From: Bradyrhizobiaceae bacterium
Lineage (GTDB): Bacteria; Pseudomonadota; Alphaproteobacteria; Rhizobiales; Xanthobacteraceae
Assembly: GCA_016793685.1 (NCBI GenBank)
Contig: JAEULX010000081.1
Coordinates: 1-13,034 of the forward strand
Direction: 5' to 3'
DNA length: 13,034 bases
Shown: in pieces, positions 1 to 6,888 of the stretch
Layout of the letters: every line of letters begins with the position of its first letter
How positions within the stretch are numbered: the first letter of the stretch is position 1
The notes under the pieces: generated by a model
The model's database searches: none
The model's input: the letters and a program-made list of their open reading frames with translations, nothing else
What the model was told of the DNA's origin: nothing
Position numbers and translations under genes: made by a program

Positions 1-1
1 C

Positions 2-892
2 GAGAACGCGGCGAGCGTGCCCGACCAGGACGCCCTCTCTCAATTGACGGACGAAGAGCGCCGGCACGCCTTTCCGACTCAGCCGGTGGCGGCGCGCGCG
101 GCCGTTGTCGTAGCAGGTCCGCTTGCAAATTTCATATTAGCTATAGTGATTTTTGCAGGCATCTTCATGTTTTACGGCAAACAATCGACGAGCGCTCGCG
201 TCGATTCGGTGCAGCCCGGCAGCGCCGCCGAAACGGCAGGCTTCGCTCCCGGCGACCTGGTGCTGTCGATCGACGGCCGACGGGTCGACAGCTTTGCCGA
301 CATGCAACGGATCGTTGGAACGAGCGCGGGTCAGACGCTACAAGTCGAGGTTGATCGCGGCGGGCGCGTCGTCTCGCTGTCGGCGATCCCGGCGCTGAAA
401 GAGATCAAGGACAATTTCGGCAACGTGCATCGCATCGGCGTGCTGGGCATTACGCGGTCGATGGCGCCGGGCGATGTGCGATTCGAGAAGTCGGGGCCGA
501 TCACGGCGCTGCGGCAGGGCGTGGAAGAGACGTGGTTCGTGGTCGAACGGACCTTGTCTTATATAGGCGGGGTGATCGTCGGACGCGAAGCGACCGATCA
601 ACTCGGCGGCCCGATCCGTATTGCCCAGGTGTCGGGACAGGTGGCGAGCGCGGGTTTTGTCGCGCTGATGCATCTTGCCGCTGTACTGTCGGTCTCGATC
701 GGGCTTCTCAACCTGTTTCCGGTGCCGCTGCTCGATGGCGGACACCTCTTGTTCTATGGAATCGAGGCCGTGCGCGGGAAGCCGTTGTCCGAGCGCGCGC
801 AGGAGGTCGGGTTCCGCATCGGCTTCGCCATAGTAGTGATGCTGATGATCTTCGCCACCTTTAACGATATCCTCCACCTCGCTTCGTCATAA
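2..892 (+). CDS. rseP: RIP metalloprotease RseP/MmpA (site-2 protease), 5' end outside the window
   Basis: Intramembrane zinc metalloprotease that cuts transmembrane substrates after a first periplasmic cut: anti-sigma factors in E. coli, PodJ for the Caulobacter homologue MmpA. The frame is open from base 2, so the GTG at 17 is an internal Val codon and not a start. The N-terminal HExxH helix lies upstream of the window. Visible parts are a transmembrane segment (about 89-178, with AGPLANFILAIVIFAG), one PDZ domain (about 185-405), the second metal-ligand motif NLFPVPLLDGGH (Asp codon 734-736) and a final membrane helix before the TAA stop. A single PDZ fits the alphaproteobacterial form; E. 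coli RseP has two. It lies just upstream of bamA, the usual envelope-biogenesis context. The first visible membrane segment carries a cluster of AT-rich rare codons at 128-157. Family identity is very secure; the substrate is not known. Confidence 0.95.
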   Translation, partial: ENAASVPDQDALSQLTDEERRHAFPTQPVAARAAVVVAGPLANFILAIVIFAGIFMFYGKQSTSARVDSVQPGSAAETAGFAPGDLVLSIDGRRVDSFADMQRIVGTSAGQTLQVEVDRGGRVVSLSAIPALKEIKDNFGNVHRIGVLGITRSMAPGDVRFEKSGPITALRQGVEETWFVVERTLSYIGGVIVGREATDQLGGPIRIAQVSGQVASAGFVALMHLAAVLSVSIGLLNLFPVPLLDGGHLLFYGIEAVRGKPLSERAQEVGFRIGFAIVVMLMIFATFNDILHLASS

Positions 893-971
893 TGTACCCA
901 CAGGTCTGCCACATAGTGTGTCGGTATCGCAACTCACTGACGACAAAACCAAATAAGTCGGCGGTCTAGGT

Positions 972-999
972 TTGCAAATTAACGATCGACGTCGATAAA
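972..999 (+). promoter_or_regulatory. candidate promoter upstream of bamA
   Basis: In the 140-base gap after rseP, TTGCAA (972-977) and GATAAA (994-999) are separated by 16 bases. Each matches four of six bases of the sigma-70 -35 and -10 consensus. The gap is clearly more AT-rich than the flanking genes. It is the only place before lpxB where a promoter for the bamA-lpx run is easy to place. This is inferred from sequence alone. No EcfG-type GGAAC-N16/17-CGTT pair is present. Confidence 0.35.
985..996. repeat. perfect 12-base palindrome in the bamA leader
   Basis: ATCGACGTCGAT equals its own reverse complement over all 12 bases. It covers the end of the spacer and the first half of the candidate -10 box of the bamA promoter, which is where a repressor operator would sit. 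No regulator is known to me for this exact site, and a chance palindrome in GC-rich DNA cannot be excluded. Confidence 0.4.
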
Positions 1000-1032
1000 T
1001 GCGGAGGCGGAAACGGAAGAGACGGGCGTTGG

Positions 1033-3567
1033 GTGGGGAATTTTTTTGGGGGCCCATTTCGCATGGTTCGGGGGGTTAAGGCTTTTCACAGGTACGGCGT
1101 GGTCGGTCTTGTCGTTGCGCAGATGTGCGCCACGACAGCACTCGTCAGCGTACCGGGCGTAGCGATCGCTCAGTCGGCGTCTCAGATCGTCGTCGAAGGC
1201 AATCGCCGGGTCGAGGCCGAGACGATCAGATCGTACTTCGCCCTTGCTCCTGGCGAGCGTCTGGACGCGGCGAAGATCGACTCCGCGCTGAAGGCGCTAT
1301 ACGCCACCGGCTTATTCCAGGACGTGCGCATCACGCCCTCCGGCGGGCGCGTCATTGTCGTCGTGGTCGAGAACGCGGTGATCAATCGCGTCGTCTTCGA
1401 AGGCAATCGCAAGGTCAAGGACGAGCAGCTTCAGGCGGAAGTTCAGTCGCGTCCGCGCGGCACGCTTTCGCGCGCGATCGTCCAGGCGGACGTGCAACGG
1501 ATCATCGAGATCTATCAGCACGCCGGCCGCTACGACATCCGCGTCGACCCGAAGATCATCGAGCTGCCGAACGGCCGCGTCGATCTCGTTTTCGAGATCA
1601 GCGAGGGCGGGAAGACCGGCGTCGCCAAGATCAACTTCGTCGGCAATCAGGCCTATTCCGACTGGCGCCTGAAGGAAGTGATCAAGACCGGCGAAACCAG
1701 CATTCTCAGCTTCCTCAAGTCGAACGACATTTTCGATCCCGACCGGATGGAGGTCGACCGCGACCTGCTGCGCCGTTTCTATCTCAAGAGCGGGTTTGCC
1801 GACGTGCGCATCGTCTCGGCCAATGCCGAGTATGATCCGTCGCGCCGCGGCTTTATCATCACCTTCGTCATCGACGAGGGCCCGCGCTACACGTTCGGCA
1901 CCGTCGATATCGTGACGTCCGTGACCGGGATCGACCCGAACGTGCTGCGCTCGCGGCTGCGCACTCAGCCGGGCGCCATCTACAATGCCGATGCGGTGGA
2001 AAAAACGGTCGAAGAAATGACGATCGAGGTAGCCAAGCTCGGCTATCCGTTCGCTTCGATCAAGCCGCGCGGCGAACGCAATTACGAATCGAGGACCGTC
2101 GATCTGGTCTACACGCTCGAGCAGGGCCCGCGCGCCTATATCGAACGCATCAATATCCGCGGCAACTCGCGGACGCGCGACTACGTCGTCCGCCGCGAAT
2201 TCGATATCGTCGAGGGCGACGCCTACAACCGCGCCCTGATCGACCGCGCCGAGCGTCGAATCAAGAACCTCAACTACTTCAAGGTGGTGCGAATCACCAC
2301 CGAGCCGGGTTCGGGGCCGGACCGGATCATCGTCAATGTCGATGTCGAGGAGCAGCCCACCGGCGAATTCTCGGTTTCCGGCGGTTACTCCACCGCCGAC
2401 GGCTTCATCGGCGAAGCGAGCGTCGGCGAGCGCAACCTGCTCGGCCGCGGCCATGTGGTGCGCGCGGCGGTTCAATACGGCACGCGGGCGCGCGGTTTCG
2501 AGTTGTCCTTCGTCGAGCCGTATCTGCTGGGGCAGCGCCTCGCGCTCGGTCTCGACGGCTTCGCGAAGCAGCAGACGTCGTCGCAATACACCTCCTACAC
2601 GTCGACCACGATCGGCGGCAACATCAAGCTCGGCTTCCCGATCACCGACGCGGTCGTCGGGCAGGTCCGCTACTCCGCCTATCAGCAGACGCTCAAGCTG
2701 CCGCAACAGTTTGAGAACTGTAACAACCTCAACCCGGGCAGCCCGTGGTTCTATCCGACGTCGTTGACCGGGCTTAACGGCCAACCCATCATCGACCCGA
2801 GCACGGGCGCGCCGTTCGCGGCGACCTGCTACTACGACGGCGAGGCGTCGCTGGCGGTGAAGCGCGAGCTTGCCGGGGGGCCGGTTTTCGTTTCGCTGCT
2901 CGGCTACACGGCGAGCTACAACACCCTGGACAACAACCGCAACCCGGCCAACGGCCTGCTGATTTCGCTCAATCAGGACTTCGCGGGCGTCGGCGGCGAC
3001 GTGAACTTCTTCAAGACCACGGTCGACTCCCGCCTCTACAACGAATTCCTGCCGGACATTGTCGGCCTGTGGCGCGTGCAGGGCGGTTATGCCACGGGAT
3101 GGGGCGGCCAGGAATTGCGCATGCTCGACCACTTCCAGGGTGGCCCGAACATGGTGCGCGGCTTCCAGCCGGCCGGCTTCGGTCCGCGCGACATAACGCC
3201 TGGGTCGAACCAGGATGCGCTCGGCGGATCGATGTTCTGGGCGACCAGCCTCGAGGTGCAGACCCCGCTGTTCTTTGCACCCAAGGACTTCGGCATGCGG
3301 CTTGCCGCCTATGCGGATGCGGGCCAGTTGTGGGACTACAAGGGACCGCAGACTTGGTCTGAGTTCGGCCTCATCATGACCTGCCCGAATCAGCCCCAGA
3401 CGGTGCCCTGTATCGGTGACTCCGATATTGTTCGTTCGTCGGTCGGCGTCGGATTGATCTGGGATTCGCCGTTCGGTCCGCTGCGGTTCGACGTGGCTTA
3501 TCCGATCACCAAGGCGTCCTACGACAAGACGCAGATCTTCCGGTTCGGCGGCGGGAAGCAGTTCTAA
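1033..3567 (+). CDS. bamA: outer membrane protein assembly factor BamA
   Basis: Essential core of the BAM complex, folding and inserting beta-barrel proteins into the outer membrane. The 844-residue product has a signal peptide ending near GVAIAQ|SA, five POTRA repeats (about residues 48-445, the first starting at QIVVEGNRRVEAETIRSYF) and a 16-strand barrel (about 450-844). It carries the conserved loop-6 VRGF motif (residues 708-711) and a C-terminal Phe, the outer-membrane insertion signal. The start is uncertain. GTG 1033 has GGAAGA 12 bases upstream. ATG 1063 would give MVRGVKAFHRYG, a more typical signal peptide of basic n-region then hydrophobic core, with only a G run (1048-1052) as ribosome site. 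Between the two lies a T7-G5 run prone to sequencing error. The mature protein has four Cys in two close pairs (563/599 and 784/793), likely in barrel loops. Probably first gene of the bamA-lpxB run. Confidence 0.96.
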   Translation: MGNFFGGPFRMVRGVKAFHRYGVVGLVVAQMCATTALVSVPGVAIAQSASQIVVEGNRRVEAETIRSYFALAPGERLDAAKIDSALKALYATGLFQDVRITPSGGRVIVVVVENAVINRVVFEGNRKVKDEQLQAEVQSRPRGTLSRAIVQADVQRIIEIYQHAGRYDIRVDPKIIELPNGRVDLVFEISEGGKTGVAKINFVGNQAYSDWRLKEVIKTGETSILSFLKSNDIFDPDRMEVDRDLLRRFYLKSGFADVRIVSANAEYDPSRRGFIITFVIDEGPRYTFGTVDIVTSVTGIDPNVLRSRLRTQPGAIYNADAVEKTVEEMTIEVAKLGYPFASIKPRGERNYESRTVDLVYTLEQGPRAYIERINIRGNSRTRDYVVRREFDIVEGDAYNRALIDRAERRIKNLNYFKVVRITTEPGSGPDRIIVNVDVEEQPTGEFSVSGGYSTADGFIGEASVGERNLLGRGHVVRAAVQYGTRARGFELSFVEPYLLGQRLALGLDGFAKQQTSSQYTSYTSTTIGGNIKLGFPITDAVVGQVRYSAYQQTLKLPQQFENCNNLNPGSPWFYPTSLTGLNGQPIIDPSTGAPFAATCYYDGEASLAVKRELAGGPVFVSLLGYTASYNTLDNNRNPANGLLISLNQDFAGVGGDVNFFKTTVDSRLYNEFLPDIVGLWRVQGGYATGWGGQELRMLDHFQGGPNMVRGFQPAGFGPRDITPGSNQDALGGSMFWATSLEVQTPLFFAPKDFGMRLAAYADAGQLWDYKGPQTWSEFGLIMTCPNQPQTVPCIGDSDIVRSSVGVGLIWDSPFGPLRFDVAYPITKASYDKTQIFRFGGGKQF

Positions 3568-3594
3568 AGCTCGAAGCGCCGTTCAAAGTCGTGC

Positions 3595-3640
3595 GGTTGG
3601 GGTTGCGTTGCGGCGCGTTTGCCGCACTATGCGCCAACCC
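3595..3640 (+). other. potential two-tier RNA stem-loop between bamA and lpxD
   Basis: GGTTGG (3595-3600) can pair with CCAACC (3634-3639). It encloses a second hairpin, TGCGGC (3609-3614) with GCCGCA (3621-3626) around a 6-base loop. No T-run follows, so it does not look like a standard intrinsic terminator. It lies 28 bases after the bamA stop and 23 before the lpxD ATG. It could be a processing or mRNA-stability element that separates bamA from lpxD output, or no more than GC-rich pairing by chance. Confidence 0.3.
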
Positions 3641-3662
3641 TACGACCGCCGGCGCACACCCA

Positions 3663-4736
3663 ATGACCGAGCCGTTCTTTTTCGAACGCACCAAAGCCCT
3701 GACTATCGGCCAAATTGCTGAGCTGACGGGAGCCGAGCCGCTGGCCGGCGCTCCCGTCGACCGGCTCATTCGCGACGTGGCGACGCTTGATGGCGCTGGC
3801 CCGAGCGATCTCGCCTTCCTCGACAACCCGAATTACGCGGCTTCACTCGAAACCACCCGTGCGGGAGCGTGCCTGATCGCCCCGCGCTTCGAGGCGCGCG
3901 CCCCGGAGGGTCTCGCGCTCCTGCGCTCGCGCGAGCCGTACCGGGCCTTCGTCAAAGTCGCCCGCGCGCTGTTTCCCGCGGCGCTGCGGCCCTCCTCGCT
4001 GTTCGCGACGGAGGGCGTCTCCCCCAGCGCTTTCGTTCATCCCTCGGCGCGCATCGAGAGCGGGGCGTCGATCGATCCGGCGGCGGTCGTCGGCCCGGGC
4101 GCGGAGATCGGCGCCGGCACGGTGATCGGCCCGACCGCCGTCGTCGGTCCGAAGGTGCGGGTCGGACGCGATTGCGCGATCGGCGCCGGCGTGTCGCTGA
4201 CCGATGCGCTGGTCGGCGACCGCGTGATCATTCACCCGGGCTGCCGCATCGGGCAGGACGGCTTCGGCTTCGTGATGGGCGCGGGCGGCCACCAGAAAGT
4301 GCCGCAGCTCCGCCGCGTCATTATCCAGGACGACGTGGAGATCGGCGCCGGCACCACGATCGATCGCGGCGGCACGCGCGACACCGTCATCGGCGAAGGC
4401 ACCAAGATCGACAATCTGGTTCAAATCGGCCACAACGTATCGATCGGCCGCCATTGCGTGATCGTGGCGCAGACGGGAATATCCGGGAGCGTGACGCTGC
4501 AGGATTACGTCGTGCTCGGCGCACGCGTCGGCGTCAACAATCACCTCACGATTGGGGAAGGCGCTCAGATCGCCGCGGTCAGCGTCGTCCATGGCGACGT
4601 GCCTCCCGGCGCGAGATGGGGCGGCACCCCGGCCAAGCCGGCGCGGATATGGTTCCGCGAAATGAAACTGATCGAGCGCCTCGCGATGCGATCGGGCAGC
4701 GGCAAGGCAGCCGAAGGCAACACAGAGAGCGATTGA
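3663..4736 (+). CDS. lpxD: UDP-3-O-(3-hydroxyacyl)glucosamine N-acyltransferase
   Basis: Third acylation-phase step of lipid A synthesis in the cytoplasm: moves an (R)-3-hydroxyacyl chain from ACP to the 2-amine of the UDP-3-O-acyl-glucosamine made by LpxA and LpxC. The 357-residue product has an N-terminal uridine-binding domain (about 1-100, with LTIGQIAELTGAEP and TRAGACLIAPRF). A left-handed beta-helix of hexapeptide repeats follows (about 105-325), then a C-terminal helix. His257 in QIGHNVSIG matches catalytic His239 of E. coli LpxD. I chose ATG 3663 because MTEPFFF is where family alignment begins. The in-frame GTG at 3591 would add 24 residues with no family resemblance, running through a hairpin-forming stretch. 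ATG 3663 has no clear Shine-Dalgarno. The next gene, fabZ, starts 13 bases after the stop. Confidence 0.96.
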   Translation: MTEPFFFERTKALTIGQIAELTGAEPLAGAPVDRLIRDVATLDGAGPSDLAFLDNPNYAASLETTRAGACLIAPRFEARAPEGLALLRSREPYRAFVKVARALFPAALRPSSLFATEGVSPSAFVHPSARIESGASIDPAAVVGPGAEIGAGTVIGPTAVVGPKVRVGRDCAIGAGVSLTDALVGDRVIIHPGCRIGQDGFGFVMGAGGHQKVPQLRRVIIQDDVEIGAGTTIDRGGTRDTVIGEGTKIDNLVQIGHNVSIGRHCVIVAQTGISGSVTLQDYVVLGARVGVNNHLTIGEGAQIAAVSVVHGDVPPGARWGGTPAKPARIWFREMKLIERLAMRSGSGKAAEGNTESD

Positions 4737-4749
4737 CAGGGAAAGGGCC

Positions 4750-5205
4750 ATGGAGGCGCGCACCACCATCGAGGCAGCCGATATTTCGGTGATTCTGAAT
4801 TCGCTGCCGCACCGCTATCCGTTCCTCATGGTCGATCGCGTGATCGACATCCGGGGCGACGATCACGGCATCGGAATCAAGAACGTGACCGCGAACGAGC
4901 CGCAGTTTCTCGGCCACTTCCCCAATCGCCCGGTGTTTCCCGGCGTGCTGATGATCGAAGGCATGGCGCAGACCGCGGGCGTTCTGTGCGTTCTCGCAGG
5001 CACCGGCAAACGGGCGGGCGAGGTCTATTTCCTGACGATCGACAAGGCGAAGTTCCGCAAGCCGGTGGTGCCGGGCGACACGGTCGAATACCATATGAAC
5101 AAAATCCAGCAGCGCCGGAACATGTGGTGGTTCCGCGGCGAGGCCATGGTCGCGGGACAGATGGTCGCCGAGGCCGAGGTCGGCGCCATGCTGTCCTGGG
5201 CCTGA
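4750..5205 (+). CDS. fabZ: 3-hydroxyacyl-[acyl-carrier-protein] dehydratase FabZ
   Basis: Dehydrates (R)-3-hydroxyacyl-ACP to trans-2-enoyl-ACP in type II fatty-acid synthesis. It competes with LpxA and LpxD for the same hydroxyacyl-ACP, which explains its place in the lipid A operon. The 151-residue single hot-dog fold is full length. The catalytic pair is His56 in FLGHFPNRPVFPG and Glu70 in LMIEGMAQ, matching the E. coli His/Glu dyad. The N-terminal LPHRYPFLMVDRV and the later KAKFRKPVVPGD blocks are family hallmarks. A purine-rich AGGGAAAGG lies just before the ATG. The stop is separated from the lpxA ATG by only 4 bases, so translation is probably coupled. Nothing unusual was seen in the residues that define the family. 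Confidence 0.98.
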   Translation: MEARTTIEAADISVILNSLPHRYPFLMVDRVIDIRGDDHGIGIKNVTANEPQFLGHFPNRPVFPGVLMIEGMAQTAGVLCVLAGTGKRAGEVYFLTIDKAKFRKPVVPGDTVEYHMNKIQQRRNMWWFRGEAMVAGQMVAEAEVGAMLSWA

Positions 5206-5209
5206 ATCC

Positions 5210-6019
5210 ATGGGCAAAATCGATGCGACGGCCAAAGTGGCCAGCGGCGCGGCAATCGCCGAGGATGTCGAGATCGGTCCTTACTGCATCGTCGGGCCGC
5301 AGGTCGAACTGGCGCCGGGCGTGCGCCTCCTGTCTCACGTCAGCGTAACCGGACACACCAGCATCGGCGCGCGCACGGTGGTCTATCCGTTCGCCTCGCT
5401 CGGAACGCCGCCCCAGTCGGTCCATTATCGCGGCGGAGATACGCGCCTCGTCATCGGCGCCGATTGCCAGATCCGCGAAGGGTGCACGGCCAATACCGGA
5501 ACCGAGGACGGCCGCGGCATCACGCGGATCGGCGACGGATGCTTCATGATGGTCGGCTCGCATGTGGGCCACGATTGCGAGGTCGGCAATCACGTCACCT
5601 TCGCCAACAATGCGGTGCTCGCCGGCCATGTGAGCGTGGGCGATTACGTCGTCTTCGGCGGTCAGGCCGCGGTTCGCCAGTTCGTGCGTATCGGGGCGGG
5701 AGTGATGGTCGCCGGCCTCACCGGGATCAGGGCGGACGTCATTCCCTGGAGCATGGTCGAGGGGCGCATCGGGCACCTGGCCGGCCTGAATGTCGTCGGG
5801 CTGCGCCGGCGCGGATTCAGCAAGGCCGACATCCAAAGACTGCGGCAGACCTATCAGCGGCTGTTCTTCGGCCCCGGGACCTTTCGCTCGCGCGCCGAAG
5901 CGGTGGTGGCCGATAAGGGCGATCCGCCGGTTGCCGAGGTCATCGAGTTCATCGTTGCGAGCGGCGACCGCCCGCTCACCATGGGCGTGCGTCGGGCCGA
6001 GGCCAACGCCGGACCATGA
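5210..6019 (+). CDS. lpxA: acyl-ACP--UDP-N-acetylglucosamine O-acyltransferase LpxA
   Basis: First lipid A step: transfers (R)-3-hydroxyacyl from ACP to position 3 of UDP-GlcNAc; active as a cytoplasmic trimer. The 269-residue product has a left-handed beta-helix (about 1-190) and a C-terminal helical domain containing LNVVGLRRRGFSKADI. Aligned by eye with E. coli LpxA (offset 4), catalytic His125 is His121 (SHVGHDC), and His122 and His144 are kept as His118 and His140. Gly173, which lets E. coli take a C14 chain, is Gly169, so a long hydroxyacyl donor is likely. Four other pocket positions differ: Asp74 to Ser70, Lys76 to His72, His99 to Asn95, His160 to Arg156. These changes may mean an altered sugar acceptor, such as a 3-amino analogue. 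The gene overlaps lpxI by 4 bases. Confidence 0.97.
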   Translation: MGKIDATAKVASGAAIAEDVEIGPYCIVGPQVELAPGVRLLSHVSVTGHTSIGARTVVYPFASLGTPPQSVHYRGGDTRLVIGADCQIREGCTANTGTEDGRGITRIGDGCFMMVGSHVGHDCEVGNHVTFANNAVLAGHVSVGDYVVFGGQAAVRQFVRIGAGVMVAGLTGIRADVIPWSMVEGRIGHLAGLNVVGLRRRGFSKADIQRLRQTYQRLFFGPGTFRSRAEAVVADKGDPPVAEVIEFIVASGDRPLTMGVRRAEANAGP

Positions 6020-6888
6020 CGCTCGATGCGACGACCGCGGCCGCCTCGCCCCTCGCGATCATTTGCGGGGGCGGGAGCCTGCCGCAGGCCGTCGCCCAGG
6101 CCGTCGACCGTACCGGCCGGCGCTGCGTGCTGTTCGCGATCCGCGGCTGGGCCGAGCCCGCTGCGGTGGAGGCATTTCCGCATCACTGGGTGGACCTCGG
6201 CCGATACGGACGCTTCCGGCGCCTGATGCAGGCGGAAGGGTGCCGCGACGTCGTTTTCATCGGCACGGTCCTGCGCCCGTCGCTTACGCAAATTCGGCTG
6301 GACTGGGAGACGGTGAGGGTGTTGCCGGACGTTTGGCGCGCCTTCCACGGCGGCGACAATCATCTGCTGTCCGGCGTCGGCCGCATTCTCGGCGGGCACG
6401 GCTACCGGCTGATCGGCGCGCACGAAGTCGCGCCCGATATTCTGGTGCCGGAGGGGCCGCTCGGCCGCTGTGCGCCGTCTGCGCGCGACATGGCGGACAT
6501 TGCGGTCGCGCTCGACCTGTTGCGGGCGACCAGTCCGTTCGATGTCGGGCAGGGGGCGGTGGTCGCCGATCGGCACGTGCTCGCGGTCGAGGCAGCCGAG
6601 GGCACCGACGGCATGCTCGATCGCATCGCCGATTTGCGGCGGCAAGGGCGCATTCAGACCAGGCCGGGCGTCGGCGTTCTGGTCAAGGCCGCCAAGATCG
6701 GCCAGGACCATCGCTTCGACCTTCCGACGATCGGCCCGAAGACCGTGGACGGCGTCGCGCGCGCCGGCCTCGCTGGCCTCGCGGTGGTCGCCGGCGCGAC
6801 CATCATGGCTGAGCCGCAGGAAATCGTTCGCCAGGCGAACGCGGCGGGCGTGTTCGCCGCTGGCGTGCGACCCCCGCAAGCGGAATGA
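6016..6888 (+). CDS. lpxI: UDP-2,3-diacylglucosamine pyrophosphatase LpxI (DUF1009)
   Basis: Cleaves UDP-2,3-diacylglucosamine to 2,3-diacylglucosamine 1-phosphate (lipid X) and UMP. It is the alphaproteobacterial replacement for LpxH and is unrelated to it in fold. The 290-residue product begins with the N-terminal block PLAIICGGGSLPQAVAQAV. It ends with the C-terminal DUF1009 signature VKAAKIGQDHRFDLPTIGP (residues 223-241), followed by ARAGLAGLAVVAGATIM. Asp231 and Asp235 in that block are candidates for the essential Asp reported in Caulobacter LpxI; I have not aligned them exactly. Its ATG overlaps the lpxA stop (ATGA 6016-6019) and its own stop overlaps the lpxB start (ATGA 6885-6888), so it is translationally coupled on both sides, in pathway context. 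Confidence 0.95.
   Translation: MTLDATTAAASPLAIICGGGSLPQAVAQAVDRTGRRCVLFAIRGWAEPAAVEAFPHHWVDLGRYGRFRRLMQAEGCRDVVFIGTVLRPSLTQIRLDWETVRVLPDVWRAFHGGDNHLLSGVGRILGGHGYRLIGAHEVAPDILVPEGPLGRCAPSARDMADIAVALDLLRATSPFDVGQGAVVADRHVLAVEAAEGTDGMLDRIADLRRQGRIQTRPGVGVLVKAAKIGQDHRFDLPTIGPKTVDGVARAGLAGLAVVAGATIMAEPQEIVRQANAAGVFAAGVRPPQAE

Noticed and set aside
1009..1030. Possible EcfG-type stress promoter (GGAAAC ... CGTT) before bamA
   Set aside because: The two parts are only 12 bases apart instead of 16-17, and the first does not match GGAAC exactly.
1312..3132. Long open frame of 606 codons antisense to bamA
   Set aside because: It is the complement of a GC-rich gene whose codon pattern suppresses antisense stops; the translation is Arg/Asp/Ala-rich, has no family resemblance and spans the middle of a certain gene.
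3591..3662. Upstream GTG start for lpxD, adding 24 residues resembling a weak signal peptide
   Set aside because: LpxD is cytoplasmic, the added residues do not resemble the family N-terminus, no ribosome site precedes the GTG, and the stretch folds into hairpins.
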